Notes under the pieces: model-generated | The model's database searches: none | What the model saw: only the letters and a program-made list of their open reading frames with translations | Told to the model about the DNA's origin: nothing | Shown here: positions 7,999-16,858 of the stretch, piece by piece | Layout: each line of letters starts with the position of its first letter | How positions within the stretch are numbered: the stretch's first letter is position 1 | Made by a program: the position numbers and the translations under genes | Assembly: GCF_030131845.1 (NCBI RefSeq) | Contig: NZ_JASKYM010000011.1 | Span: 1 to 64,000, forward strand | Source: Romboutsia sedimentorum | GTDB lineage: Bacteria > Bacillota > Clostridia > Peptostreptococcales > Peptostreptococcaceae | Length of the DNA: 64,000 bases | Reading direction: 5' to 3'

Positions 7999-9429
7999 TT
8001 ATAAAAACTTTTTAGAATCTATCATTTCATTTTTTAAATTCCAAAGATCATCAGATAAATCAACTTTATAAGTTTGAGGATTTGAAAGTCTTCTATATCC
8101 TTCCCATAAAGTATTTAACTCATCTTTTACATAATCTCTTATTTCCATAACTGACTTATGTTCATGTTTGCACTCCCCGTTTATAAATAAAGGTTTGTGA
8201 AGTTCTTTGATTTTGTAATTAATAAAAGTTTTAGCTTTCCAATTATAAATAGGATGGAATACCGTTAAAGGTTTAGATTCGTCTATAACCTCATTATGAA
8301 GCATTATTAAATCTGCCTCAGCTTTGTGACTTTCATTGTATATTCTAACAACTTTTTTATATCCTGGGTTGTTAATTTTTTCAGGATCTTCAGATAATTT
8401 TATTTTAGGCTCAATTATATCACCTTTAAAAGATGCGGCCAATTTATAAACACCACCAAGTGATGGTGAATCTGCAGAAGTTATTAGTTTTGTACCAACA
8501 CCCCAAGAATTTATAGCAGCACCATCTGATTTTAATGAAGAGATAGTATATTCATCAAGATCATTAGAAGCTGTAATACTAACATCCCCAAATCCCTCTT
8601 TATCTAAAACTTTTTTACATTCTTTAGATAAGTATTGTAAATCCCCTGAATCTAATCTTATTCCTAAAGGCTTATAATCGTTTTCTTTTAGTTTCTTAAA
8701 AACCTTTATTGCATTAGGAAGACCACTATTTAATACATTGTAAGTATCAACTAATAAAAGGCACTTATCTGGATATATATCAGCATAAGCCTCAAATGCT
8801 TCTAATTCTGTATCAAATTTTTGAACCCAGCTATGAGCTTGAGTACCTATTAAAGGTATATCAAATAATTTTCCAGCCAAAACATTTGCAGTAGCATTAC
8901 ATCCTCCGATTACAGCCGCTCTTGCACCATATGTACCTGCATCAGGACCTTGAGCACGACGTAATCCAAACTCTAGTACAGGATCTCCTTGAGCAGCAAA
9001 GCAAACTCTAGAAGCTTTAGTAGCTATAAGTGATTGGAAATTAACAATTGTAAGTAATGCAGTTTCAATAAGTTGAGCTTGGTATAACGGAGCCTTTACA
9101 GTAAGAACAGGTTCATTAGGGAACATTATAGTTCCTTCCTCAACAGCGTATATATCCCCAGTAAATTTGAAATCTTTTAAAAATATTAAAAATTTATCAG
9201 AAAATAAATTTAAACTTTTAAGATATTTTAAATCATCATCTGAAAAATGAATGTTATTTATATAATCAACAAACTGCTCAATACCACACACTATGGTATA
9301 TCCACTATTGCATGCATTTTTCCTAAAAAACATATCAAATACTACAATATCCTCATGAATATTTTTTTCGAAATATCCATTTAACATAGTAAGTTGATAT
9401 AAATCAGTAAGAAGTGTTAAATTTCTCAT
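7999..9429 (-). CDS. pncB: nicotinate phosphoribosyltransferase
   Basis: Converts nicotinate and PRPP, with ATP, to nicotinate mononucleotide in the NAD salvage pathway. The 476-residue sequence has the family features: N-terminal LLTDLYQLTMLNGYF, FGLRRAQGPDAG, the IGTQAHSWVQ segment with the phospho-acceptor-type histidine, and LVDTYN ... IRLDSGDL for phosphate and ribose binding. I placed the start at 9429, where ATG follows AAGGAGAAATACA; an in-frame upstream ATG at 9468 has no ribosome-binding site. Divergent from spmA, with about 125 bp between. Confidence 0.93.
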   Translation of the reverse strand: MRNLTLLTDLYQLTMLNGYFEKNIHEDIVVFDMFFRKNACNSGYTIVCGIEQFVDYINNIHFSDDDLKYLKSLNLFSDKFLIFLKDFKFTGDIYAVEEGTIMFPNEPVLTVKAPLYQAQLIETALLTIVNFQSLIATKASRVCFAAQGDPVLEFGLRRAQGPDAGTYGARAAVIGGCNATANVLAGKLFDIPLIGTQAHSWVQKFDTELEAFEAYADIYPDKCLLLVDTYNVLNSGLPNAIKVFKKLKENDYKPLGIRLDSGDLQYLSKECKKVLDKEGFGDVSITASNDLDEYTISSLKSDGAAINSWGVGTKLITSADSPSLGGVYKLAASFKGDIIEPKIKLSEDPEKINNPGYKKVVRIYNESHKAEADLIMLHNEVIDESKPLTVFHPIYNWKAKTFINYKIKELHKPLFINGECKHEHKSVMEIRDYVKDELNTLWEGYRRLSNPQTYKVDLSDDLWNLKNEMIDSKKFL

Positions 9430-9503
9430 TGTATTTCTCCTTAAATTAAAAATTATATAAAACCCCACACATATACTAAAACATAATATAGTACAACTTT
9501 CAA

Positions 9504-9533
9504 GTATAAAGTGTTATATGTGTATCATAAAAT
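9504..9533 (+). promoter_or_regulatory. possible sigma-E-type promoter for spmAB
   Basis: The -10-like element CATAAAAT (9526-9533) matches 7 of 8 positions of the B. subtilis sigma-E consensus. The -35 candidate GTATAAA (9504-9510), 15 nt upstream, matches only about half. spmAB are sigma-E genes in B. subtilis, which supports the call, but the -35 is weak. Confidence 0.35.
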
Positions 9534-9555
9534 TATTTAGGAGGTGTGGTATTTA

Positions 9556-10137
9556 ATGGGAAAAATATGGTTTTATATGCTTTCGATAGGAATAGTAGGA
9601 AGTATAATTTTTGATAATTTAGGAGAATTAAATAAAGTTATATTAACAGAAGCATCAAGAGGAGTTGAATTTGCTATAAGTTTAGCCGGAGTTATGGCGC
9701 TTTGGATGGGAATAATGAATATAGCTAAAGATTCGGGTTTAATAGAAAAAATTGGTAACAAGCTCAATCCTTTAATGAAAAAATTATTTCCATCTGTACC
9801 CTCAGGGCACAAAGCAATGTCTTATATGGTTATGAATATAGCGTTGAATATGGTGGGAGCGGGTAATGGAGCAACAGCATTTGGACTAAAAGCTATGGGT
9901 GAATTACAAACACTTAATAATAAAAAAGATACCGCTAGTAACGATATGATAATGTTTTTGGTAATAAATATATCCTCAATTCAAATAATACCATTTACGA
10001 TGCTAAAAGTTAGGATGGACTTAGGCTCACAAAATCCAGGAGAAATAATACTAACAACTTTATTTGCAACAATAGTATCTACAATAGTTGCTATAATAAC
10101 ATGTAAAATGCTACAAGGTAATAGGAGGTGTAAGTAG
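9556..10137 (+). CDS. spmA: spore maturation protein A
   Basis: A 193-residue integral membrane protein of the SpmA family, needed with SpmB for normal dehydration of the spore core. Several hydrophobic helices are visible, with nucleoside-recognition (Gate) features such as SLAGVMALWMGIMNIAKDSGL and MNIALNMVGAGNGATAFGLKA. ATG 9556 is preferred over the GTG at 9544 because the Shine-Dalgarno AGGAGGTG overlaps that GTG. The last base of its stop codon is the first base of spmB. B. subtilis SpmA is of similar size. Confidence 0.93.
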   Translation: MGKIWFYMLSIGIVGSIIFDNLGELNKVILTEASRGVEFAISLAGVMALWMGIMNIAKDSGLIEKIGNKLNPLMKKLFPSVPSGHKAMSYMVMNIALNMVGAGNGATAFGLKAMGELQTLNNKKDTASNDMIMFLVINISSIQIIPFTMLKVRMDLGSQNPGEIILTTLFATIVSTIVAIITCKMLQGNRRCK

Positions 10138-10658
10138 TGGATTTATTTTCTAATATACTTATACCACTTATAATACTTTACATAATAGTTTATGGAAGAT
10201 ATAAAAAAATAGATATATATGATAGTTTTATAAAAGGAGCAATCGATGGATTAAAGTCAGCATGGTCTATAGCTCCATACATAATCGGAATATTTTTAGC
10301 TATAGGTATATTTAAAACAGGAAAAGGGATAGAGATGCTAGAATTTTTATTTAAACCTATAGCACAGCTAATGAGTATACCAAAAGAACTTATTGGATTG
10401 ATTATAGTCAAGCCATTATCTGGGAGTGGAGCATTAGGAATGTACACTGAACTAGCTCAAAGAGTAGGTGTAGATACATTGATAGAGAAAATGGGATCTA
10501 CTATGGTAGGTGCATCAGAAACTATATTTTATACAATGGCTATTTACTATGGAAGTTTAAAAATAAAAAACACAAGACATACTTTAACTTGTGCTATGAT
10601 TTGTCATATAGCTGGGGTAATAGCGTCTGTATTTGTTTGCTATGTAATGTTTGTTTAA
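10137..10658 (+). CDS. spmB: spore maturation protein B
   Basis: Partner of SpmA in core dehydration; a 173-residue protein with about five membrane helices and the Gate-type segment KPLSGSGALGMYTELAQRVGVDTL and MGSTMVGASETIFYT, characteristic of SpmB. Translation begins at GTG 10137, overlapping the spmA stop by one base, behind AGGAGGTG. The dacB gene that follows in B. subtilis is absent. A leader for metG comes next, and I see no strong terminator between them. Confidence 0.93.
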   Translation: MDLFSNILIPLIILYIIVYGRYKKIDIYDSFIKGAIDGLKSAWSIAPYIIGIFLAIGIFKTGKGIEMLEFLFKPIAQLMSIPKELIGLIIVKPLSGSGALGMYTELAQRVGVDTLIEKMGSTMVGASETIFYTMAIYYGSLKIKNTRHTLTCAMICHIAGVIASVFVCYVMFV

Positions 10659-10766
10659 AATAATATTTATATGATATAATAAATTAATATATAATAAAGC
10701 ATAAATTTATCAAATTAAGCTTAAATATTAATTAAATTTGAAGTATAATAATATGTATAGAATATA

Positions 10767-10796
10767 TTGATTTAGTAAAATATACAAATATATAAT
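10767..10796 (+). promoter_or_regulatory. probable sigma-A promoter of the metG T-box leader
   Basis: TTGATT (10767-10772) and TATAAT (10791-10796), separated by 18 nt, sit just before the first structured part of the T-box leader. Confidence 0.55.
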
Positions 10797-10799
10797 AAG

Positions 10800-11107
10800 C
10801 TAAGAAGAGAAGAGTAAATAAGGAATTTTTCTACAGAGATCTAGATTAGGTGAAAGCTAGTGATAAATAAATTATTGAAGATGGTCTCAGAGCTTTTTAT
10901 CCGAATGATAGATTATCTATCTTTAAGATAAGACGGTTAGATTCGTTATAGTCTACTAAGATATCTAAACATAATTATTTAAAATAAAATAGTTTATATA
11001 GTTTCTTGTAAAACATTATAAATTATATTTATAGATATTAGAGTTTAGGTAAATTAGGGTGGTACCGTGATTAATCTCGCCCCTATGTTTAATAGGAGGC
11101 GAGTTTT
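10800..11107 (+). promoter_or_regulatory. T-box riboswitch controlling metG
   Basis: The T-box sequence AGGGTGGTACCGTG (11056-11069) is followed by a terminator stem CTCGCCCCTAT / ATAGGAGGCGAG and a T-run (about 11075-11107). Upstream lies a structured leader of about 250 nt with stem I. A methionine codon ATG at 10881-10883, in AAGATGGTCTC, is a reasonable specifier and fits the downstream MetRS gene, though I did not fold stem I fully. Uncharged tRNA-Met would pair with both sites and stabilise the antiterminator. Confidence 0.9.
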
Positions 11108-11140
11108 TTAATATAAGGAAAATAAAATGGAGGTAAAATT

Positions 11141-13081
11141 ATGACTAAACCAAGTTTTTATGTAACAACACCTATATACTATCCAAGTGGAAACTTACAT
11201 ATAGGCCATACTTATACAACAGTTGCAGCTGATGCAATAGCAAGATTTAAGCGTTTCTGTGGATATGATGTAAAATTTTTAACAGGAACTGATGAACACG
11301 GAGAAAAAATACAAAAAACAGCTAAAGAAAAAGGTATGACTGAAATAGAATACTTAGATAAAATGATCGCAGATATAAAAAGCTTATGGAATACTATGGA
11401 TATATCATATGATGATTTTATAAGAACTACTGAAAATAGACATGAAGCGATAATACAAAAGATATTCACTAAGTTATATGAACAAGGCGATATATATAAA
11501 GGTGCTTATGAAGGAAGATACTGTACTCCATGTGAGAGTTTTTGGACAGAGTCACAATTATTAGAAGGGAATAAGTGCCCAGATTGTAAAAGAGAAACTT
11601 ATATAGCAAAAGAAGAAGCTTATTTCTTTAAATTATCTAAGTATGAAGATAAATTAAGAGAACTATTCGCTGATCCTAATTTCTGCTTCCCAGTATCAAG
11701 AAAGAATGAAATGGTTGCAAATTTCTTAGACAAAGGTCTAGAAGATTTATGTGTAACTAGAACTACTTTTGACTGGGGTATAAAAGTACCATTCGATGAA
11801 AAACATGTAATATATGTTTGGGTAGATGCTTTATGTAACTATATAACAGCTCTTGGATATATGAGTGAAGATGATAGTGAATATAAAAAATTCTGGCCTG
11901 CAAATGTTCATATAGTAGGTAAAGAAATAATGAGATTCCACACAATAATATGGCCAGCAATACTTATGGCATTAGGTGAAGAAGTTCCTACACAAGTATA
12001 CGGTCATGGATGGATATTATTTGATAATGATAAAATGAGTAAATCAAAAGGAAATATAGTATACCCTGAGCAAATGATAGAAAGATATGGAGTAGATTCG
12101 CTTAAATACTTCTTATTAAGAGAATTTGCATTTGGTCAAGATGGAAACTATACTCATAAAAACTTTGTAACAAGACTTAACTCTGACCTTGCAAATGATT
12201 TAGGAAACTTAGTAAGTAGAACAGTAGCTATGGTAGAAAAATACAATGATGGAATAATACCAATGGTTAAAGAAAATACTGAATTTGATGCAGACTTAAG
12301 AGATGTTGCAAAAACTTCAGTAGAAAACTTTGAAAAAGAAATGGATAAACTTCAATTTAATGAAGCATTAGAAAGTGCTTGGAAATTAATAAGAAGAACA
12401 AATAAATATATAGATGAAACTATGCCTTGGGCTTTATCTAAAGATGAAGCTAAAAAAGATGTATTAGATACTGTATTATACAATTTATGTGAATCTATAA
12501 GAACTATAGCAACTCTTATAAATCCAGTAATGAATGATACTGCTAAGAAAATATATACTCAATTAGGAATAGTTGATGAAAGCTTAACTACTTGGGAAAG
12601 TTTAAAAAGCTTCGGATTAATAGGTGAGAATACAAAAGTTCATAAAGGGCAATCTTTATTCCCAAGATTAGAGGTTGAAAAAGAAGTAGAAGAATTAAAT
12701 GAATTATTCTCAGAAAAAAAAGATGAAGAAACAGCACAAGAGCCAATAGAACACAAAGAAAATATCACAATAGATGAATTAGACAAAGTAGAACTAAGAG
12801 TAGGAAAAGTTTTAAGTTGTGAGAAACATCCAAAAGCAGATAGATTATTAGTATCTCAAATAAAAATAGGACCAGAAACTAGACAAATAGTATCTGGAAT
12901 AGCTTCTTGGTATAAGCCTGAAGATATGGTAGGAAAAGAAGTTATAGTTGTATGTAACTTAAAGCCGGTTAAATTAAGAGGTGTAGAATCTCAAGGTATG
13001 ATATTAGCAGCTGGAGATGATGGAGATGATTTAGTAGTTCCAATCGCAAGTGGTGCTAAAGATGGATGCGAAGTTTGTTAA
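11141..13081 (+). CDS. metG: methionyl-tRNA synthetase
   Basis: Class I synthetase charging tRNA-Met. The 646 residues contain HIGH at 20-23, a Cys4 zinc knuckle (CTPCESFW ... CPDCK, about 127-148), the KMSKS loop in [11 protein letters not shown] (about 299-309) and an anticodon-binding helical domain. The C-terminal EMAP/Trbp111-like tRNA-binding domain (about 540-646) begins at [17 protein letters not shown]. This is the dimeric bacterial type. The ribosome-binding site is GGAGG. Transcription is governed by the T-box leader. tatD follows 20 bp later, as is common in Firmicutes. Confidence 0.97.
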   Translation: MTKPSFYVTTPIYYPSGNLHIGHTYTTVAADAIARFKRFCGYDVKFLTGTDEHGEKIQKTAKEKGMTEIEYLDKMIADIKSLWNTMDISYDDFIRTTENRHEAIIQKIFTKLYEQGDIYKGAYEGRYCTPCESFWTESQLLEGNKCPDCKRETYIAKEEAYFFKLSKYEDKLRELFADPNFCFPVSRKNEMVANFLDKGLEDLCVTRTTFDWGIKVPFDEKHVIYVWVDALCNYITALGYMSEDDSEYKKFWPANVHIVGKEIMRFHTIIWPAILMALGEEVPTQVYGHGWILFDNDKMSKSKGNIVYPEQMIERYGVDSLKYFLLREFAFGQDGNYTHKNFVTRLNSDLANDLGNLVSRTVAMVEKYNDGIIPMVKENTEFDADLRDVAKTSVENFEKEMDKLQFNEALESAWKLIRRTNKYIDETMPWALSKDEAKKDVLDTVLYNLCESIRTIATLINPVMNDTAKKIYTQLGIVDESLTTWESLKSFGLIGENTKVHKGQSLFPRLEVEKEVEELNELFSEKKDEETAQEPIEHKENITIDELDKVELRVGKVLSCEKHPKADRLLVSQIKIGPETRQIVSGIASWYKPEDMVGKEVIVVCNLKPVKLRGVESQGMILAAGDDGDDLVVPIASGAKDGCEVC

Positions 13082-13101
13082 TAAGTTAGGAGAATAAAAA
13101 A

Positions 13102-13872
13102 ATGTTATTTGACTCACATGCACATTTAAATGATGCAAGATTTGATCAAGATAGAGAAGAACTAATTAAAACTCTAAAAGAAAAACAAGTAGATTTAGTT
13201 GTAAATCCAGGTGCAGATATAGAAAGTTCTATAAGCAGTGTTAAACTTGCGAATAAATACGATTTTATATATGCAGCAGTTGGAGTACATCCACATGATG
13301 TAGGTCAACTAGATGATAGTGCAATAGACACTCTAAGAAAATTAGCTACTGAGAATGAAAAGGTAGTTGCAATAGGTGAGATAGGATTAGATTATTTTTA
13401 TGATAATGCACCTAGAGAAATTCAAAGAGAATGGTTTAAAAAACAAGTAGAATTAGCTAATGAATTAAAATTACCAATAATAATACATGATAGAGATGCA
13501 CATGCTGATACTTTTGAAATAATCAAAAATACTAAAAATCCAGAAATAGGATGCGTGCTTCATTGCTATAGTGGAAATGTAGAATTAGCTAAAGAATATA
13601 TAAAAATGGGATGCTATATTTCTATTCCAGGAACAGTTACATTTAAAAATAATAAAAAAACTAGAGAAGTAGTAAGTGAAATACCACTAGAATATTTATT
13701 AATTGAAACTGATTCACCATACATGGCACCAGAGCCACATAGAGGAAAAAGAAATGACCCATCACTAGTAGCTTTTGTTGCTGATAAGATAGCTCAGGAA
13801 AAAGGAATATCTTATGAAAAAGTATGTGAAGCTACAAAAGAAAATGCAAAGAGATTCTTTAATATAAAATAA
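13102..13872 (+). CDS. tatD: TatD family metal-dependent DNase
   Basis: A 256-residue TIM-barrel hydrolase of the TatD/YabD family. Metal ligands are visible: FDSHAHL (His6, His8), GEIGLDYF (Glu), IIIHDRDA (His), LHCYSGN (His) and IETDSPYM (Asp). Family members are 3'-5' DNases acting in DNA repair and degradation; the physiological substrate is not known here. The gene is 20 bp behind metG with GGAG as ribosome-binding site and is closed by a hairpin terminator. Confidence 0.92.
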   Translation: MLFDSHAHLNDARFDQDREELIKTLKEKQVDLVVNPGADIESSISSVKLANKYDFIYAAVGVHPHDVGQLDDSAIDTLRKLATENEKVVAIGEIGLDYFYDNAPREIQREWFKKQVELANELKLPIIIHDRDAHADTFEIIKNTKNPEIGCVLHCYSGNVELAKEYIKMGCYISIPGTVTFKNNKKTREVVSEIPLEYLLIETDSPYMAPEPHRGKRNDPSLVAFVADKIAQEKGISYEKVCEATKENAKRFFNIK

Positions 13873-13903
13873 TAAATAATTTTTTATAAAATATTATAAA
13901 AGT

Positions 13904-13944
13904 AAAAGCTATAGTGCATAATTGTACTGTAGCTTTTATTTTTC
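13904..13944 (+). terminator. terminator after tatD
   Basis: AAAAGCTATAGT / ACTGTAGCTTTT (one T-G pair, 10-nt loop) followed by a T-rich tail. Confidence 0.75.
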
Positions 13945-14029
13945 TTGATAAAATGTCATAAAAAACGTAAAATATAAAGATGTAGTATAAGACGAGAGAT
14001 TAAAAATTAGATAAAAAGGTGAATTAATA

Positions 14030-14569
14030 ATGATAAAAGAAATTATAGTTGTAGAAGGACGAGATGACGTTACAGCGGTAAAAAGAGCTCTTGATGCAGA
14101 ACTTATAACAACTGGTGGCTTTGGATTTCCAAAAGGAACTATGGAACGTATAAAATCAGCTCAAGAAAGACGTGGAGTAATAATATTCACTGACCCAGAT
14201 TTTGCAGGGGAAAAAATAAGAAAAAAAATAGCAGCGGAAATTCCAGGATGTAAGCATGCATTTTTACCAAGAGAAGAAGCTAAAAAAGATGGAGATATAG
14301 GAATCGAAAATGCTACTCCAAAGAGTATAATAGCAGCTCTTGAAAAAGTAAGAACAGAAAGTACGGATAAAAGAGATGAGTTTAAACAAGTAGATTTAAT
14401 AAGAAACGGACTTATAGGAAATGAAGATGCATCTTTTAGAAGAGATGAACTTGGAAAAATACTTGGAATAGGTTACGGAAATGCAAAACAATTCTTAAAT
14501 AGATTAAACAACTATGGAGTAAGTAGAGAAGAGTTTGAAGTAGCATTAAACAAAATAGAATTAAGTTAA
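14030..14569 (+). CDS. rnmV: ribonuclease M5 (5S rRNA maturation)
   Basis: A Toprim-domain nuclease that trims both ends of 5S rRNA precursor bound to L18. The 179 residues show the Toprim glutamate in IIVVEGRDDVTAV (about 5-17) and the DxD-like FTDPDFAGEKIR (about 53-64). The C-terminal domain carries LGIGYGNAKQFLNRLNNYG. Its presence agrees with the 5S gene in this window. It precedes ksgA, as in most Firmicutes. The ribosome-binding site is AAGGTG. Confidence 0.94.
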   Translation: MIKEIIVVEGRDDVTAVKRALDAELITTGGFGFPKGTMERIKSAQERRGVIIFTDPDFAGEKIRKKIAAEIPGCKHAFLPREEAKKDGDIGIENATPKSIIAALEKVRTESTDKRDEFKQVDLIRNGLIGNEDASFRRDELGKILGIGYGNAKQFLNRLNNYGVSREEFEVALNKIELS

Positions 14570-14573
14570 AAAA

Positions 14574-14589
14574 GTCACGCAAGCGTGAC
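14574..14589. other. perfect hairpin between rnmV and ksgA
   Basis: GTCACGC AA GCGTGAC, 7 bp with a 2-nt loop, flanked by A-runs on the plus strand. It reads as a terminator only on the minus strand, where no gene is present. A second, smaller repeat TTCAC/GTGAA (about 14599-14613) reuses the same bases. It could be an RNA-processing or mRNA-stability element. Confidence 0.5.
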
Positions 14590-14639
14590 AAAAATAATTC
14601 ACAAAAAACGTGAAAATATAGTAAAATAGGAGAAATTAA

Positions 14640-15509
14640 ATGGATAGACTTTCATCACATAGTGCAACCAAAGATGTAGTTCAAAAACATGGATTTAAGT
14701 TTTCAAAGTCTCTAGGACAAAACTTTTTAATAGACGACAATGTAATAGATAGCATATTACAAGGTGCAAGACTTTCAAAAGGTGATCAGATAATAGAGGT
14801 AGGTCCTGGAATAGGAACACTTACTCGTGAAATGGGAAAAGTAGCGGATAAAGTAGTTGCTATAGAAATAGATAGAAAATTAATTCCGATATTAAGAGAA
14901 ACTTTAGATGATCTTGATAACGTAGAAGTAATAAACAAAGATATATTAAAAGTAGATGTTCAGGAATTAGTAGAGGAAAAATTAAAAGGTGGGCCAGTTA
15001 AATTAATAGCGAACCTTCCATATTATATAACTACACCAATAGTTATGAAGTTTTTAGAAGAAGATATTCCAGTAACTGATATAGTAGTTATGGTACAAAA
15101 AGAAGTTGCAGATAGAATGAATGCAGTACCAGGTACAAAGGATTATGGAACTTTATCAATAGCAGTTCAATACTACTGTGATACAGAAATAGTGGCAAAA
15201 GCACCAAGACACATGTTTATACCACAACCAAATGTAGATTCAACAGTTATAGGACTTCATGTAAGACCAGAAATAAAATATCCAGTAGATAGCGAAGAAA
15301 TATTCTTTAAAACAGTTAAAGCTGGATTTAGTCAAAGAAGAAAAACTTTACTTAACTCATTAAGTACATTGGGTTTCTTAAGCAAAGAAGAAATTAGAGA
15401 AGTATTATTAGAAGCTAATATAGATGAAAAAAGAAGAGGAGAAACTCTTAGCATACAAGAATTTGCTACTCTTTCAAATAAAGTAAATGCAAAGGTACCT
15501 TCAAAATAG
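14640..15509 (+). CDS. ksgA: 16S rRNA dimethyladenosine transferase
   Basis: Dimethylates A1518 and A1519 at the 3' end of 16S rRNA during late 30S assembly. The 289 residues have the family start KSLGQNFLIDDNVID (about 23-37), SAM motif IEVGPGIGTLT (about 52-62) and the catalytic NLPYYITTPI (about 124-133). The C-terminal helical domain is complete. The ribosome-binding site is AGGAG, 6 nt before the ATG. A terminator stem overlaps the stop codon. Confidence 0.97.
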   Translation: MDRLSSHSATKDVVQKHGFKFSKSLGQNFLIDDNVIDSILQGARLSKGDQIIEVGPGIGTLTREMGKVADKVVAIEIDRKLIPILRETLDDLDNVEVINKDILKVDVQELVEEKLKGGPVKLIANLPYYITTPIVMKFLEEDIPVTDIVVMVQKEVADRMNAVPGTKDYGTLSIAVQYYCDTEIVAKAPRHMFIPQPNVDSTVIGLHVRPEIKYPVDSEEIFFKTVKAGFSQRRKTLLNSLSTLGFLSKEEIREVLLEANIDEKRRGETLSIQEFATLSNKVNAKVPSK

Positions 15510-15523
15510 AAGGTACTTTTTTT
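15492..15523 (+). terminator. terminator overlapping the end of ksgA
   Basis: AAGGTACCTTC / GAAGGTACTT with a 6-nt loop and seven Ts. The last codons and stop of ksgA are part of the stem. Confidence 0.8.
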
Positions 15524-15575
15524 ATACCTTTAATCATATAATATTTAGAGAAATTATGTTAAGGGGGGATTAGAA

Positions 15576-16778
15576 ATGGCTTCCAAAAGAAAGTTTAAAA
15601 GAGATTATATAATTCTTGAAGCTAAAGATACTAATTTTAGATACAAAGAGCGCATTTTACCAAAAGCATTTGCTAAAGTAGAAATAAATGATGAAAAATC
15701 AGTAGTTTCACTTTATGTAGAAAATCTTAAATGTGTAAAAGATGGATATAGAGTAATTGCGATACAAAGTGATTATGAGACTTTAGATTTAGGGAAAGTT
15801 GTTTTAAGTGAGCAAGGAAAAGGTGAGTTTGTATTAAACCTAGATAGAGATGACATAGATTTAAAAGGAATAGCTCTACTTTATGAGCAATCTGTTCCAC
15901 TCATAGGTTTTAAGGGAAGTAAAATAGAAAATTACGAAGATATATTATTCACTGTTGATGATGAAGAATTTGATGAGTATGAAGAAGTGGAATATATAGA
16001 AGTAGATGATGAAGAAGAATTTGATGATGAGGATTACGAATATGAAGAGATAGAGTATATAGAAATAGAGGAAGAAGATGACGAGGATTACGAAGAAATA
16101 GAAGAAAATGATGGATATATAGAAATACAAGACGAAGAAGATGACGAGGATGAGTATGAGGATGAAGAAGAAAAAGATGAAGAAGAAGAGGATGAAGAAG
16201 AAATTATAGAACGTAATTTATACAAACAAAAATCACAACCACAAAAAACTAAACAACAAAGAAAACCTAAATATGCAAGTCAATATCAAGAACCAAAACC
16301 TCAAAATAGACCATATCAATCATATGAACAGCATCAACAAAAATCTCAAAATTCTAACGCAGCAGGGGCATTGCTAATGCCAAGACAGATTAAAAAGGGA
16401 TTAAAATATTTCAACGAAGTTAAGCCGTTTGTGAGTGAAGATATAGAAGACACTAGATGGTGGAAAGTAGAAATAAGTCCAACAACTTTATGTGGATATA
16501 CAATGCCGCACTTAGGATATGTAAATTCATTAAATTACACAATGTATAGCGATGCTGTAATGCATTCATATAAATATAGACATTATTTATTTGGTGTTCA
16601 ATATGATGAATATAATAAGAGAAAAAATTATATATATGCAGTTCCAGGAAATAAAAATGAGCAACCAGATAAAGGTCATACTGGATTTAATACTTATCAA
16701 CCATGTGATACTAGAAATGATAGTCTAGGATACTGGCTATGTTTTATAGATTCTAGGAGTAGAAGAATCCTAAAATAA
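15576..16778 (+). CDS. uncharacterised acidic, low-complexity protein with aromatic C-terminal domain
   Basis: A 400-residue protein I cannot name. Three parts are visible. Residues 1-125 look like a compact beta-rich domain. Residues 125-215 are almost only Glu, Asp, Tyr and Ile, with an imperfect repeat around YIEI or YIEV. Residues 216-265 are rich in Gln, Lys and Pro. The C-terminal part (about 285-400) is rich in Trp, Tyr and His, for example DTRWWKVEI, CGYTMPHLGYVNSLNYTMY and LGYWLCFIDSRSRRI. There is no signal peptide or membrane segment. The start is ATG after AAGGGGGG. The composition would suit a spore-coat or exosporium protein, but that is a guess; the gene stands alone behind the ksgA terminator. 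Confidence 0.7.
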   Translation: MASKRKFKRDYIILEAKDTNFRYKERILPKAFAKVEINDEKSVVSLYVENLKCVKDGYRVIAIQSDYETLDLGKVVLSEQGKGEFVLNLDRDDIDLKGIALLYEQSVPLIGFKGSKIENYEDILFTVDDEEFDEYEEVEYIEVDDEEEFDDEDYEYEEIEYIEIEEEDDEDYEEIEENDGYIEIQDEEDDEDEYEDEEEKDEEEEDEEEIIERNLYKQKSQPQKTKQQRKPKYASQYQEPKPQNRPYQSYEQHQQKSQNSNAAGALLMPRQIKKGLKYFNEVKPFVSEDIEDTRWWKVEISPTTLCGYTMPHLGYVNSLNYTMYSDAVMHSYKYRHYLFGVQYDEYNKRKNYIYAVPGNKNEQPDKGHTGFNTYQPCDTRNDSLGYWLCFIDSRSRRILK

Positions 16779-16858
16779 AATATATCACCTTTTCTATTGA
16801 TAATATTATGATATTAATCTAAAATATATAGATATACTATAATTTGGGAGGAGATATC

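Noticed and set aside
14570-14600. Terminator for rnmV on the plus strand
   Set aside because: The stem is followed by A-rich sequence, not a T-run, so it does not fit an intrinsic terminator in that direction.
16000-16200. Repeated GAAGAAGATGA-type DNA in the acidic gene as a mobile or satellite repeat
   Set aside because: It is coding low complexity (Glu/Asp codons) in an intact frame and has no spacer or array order.
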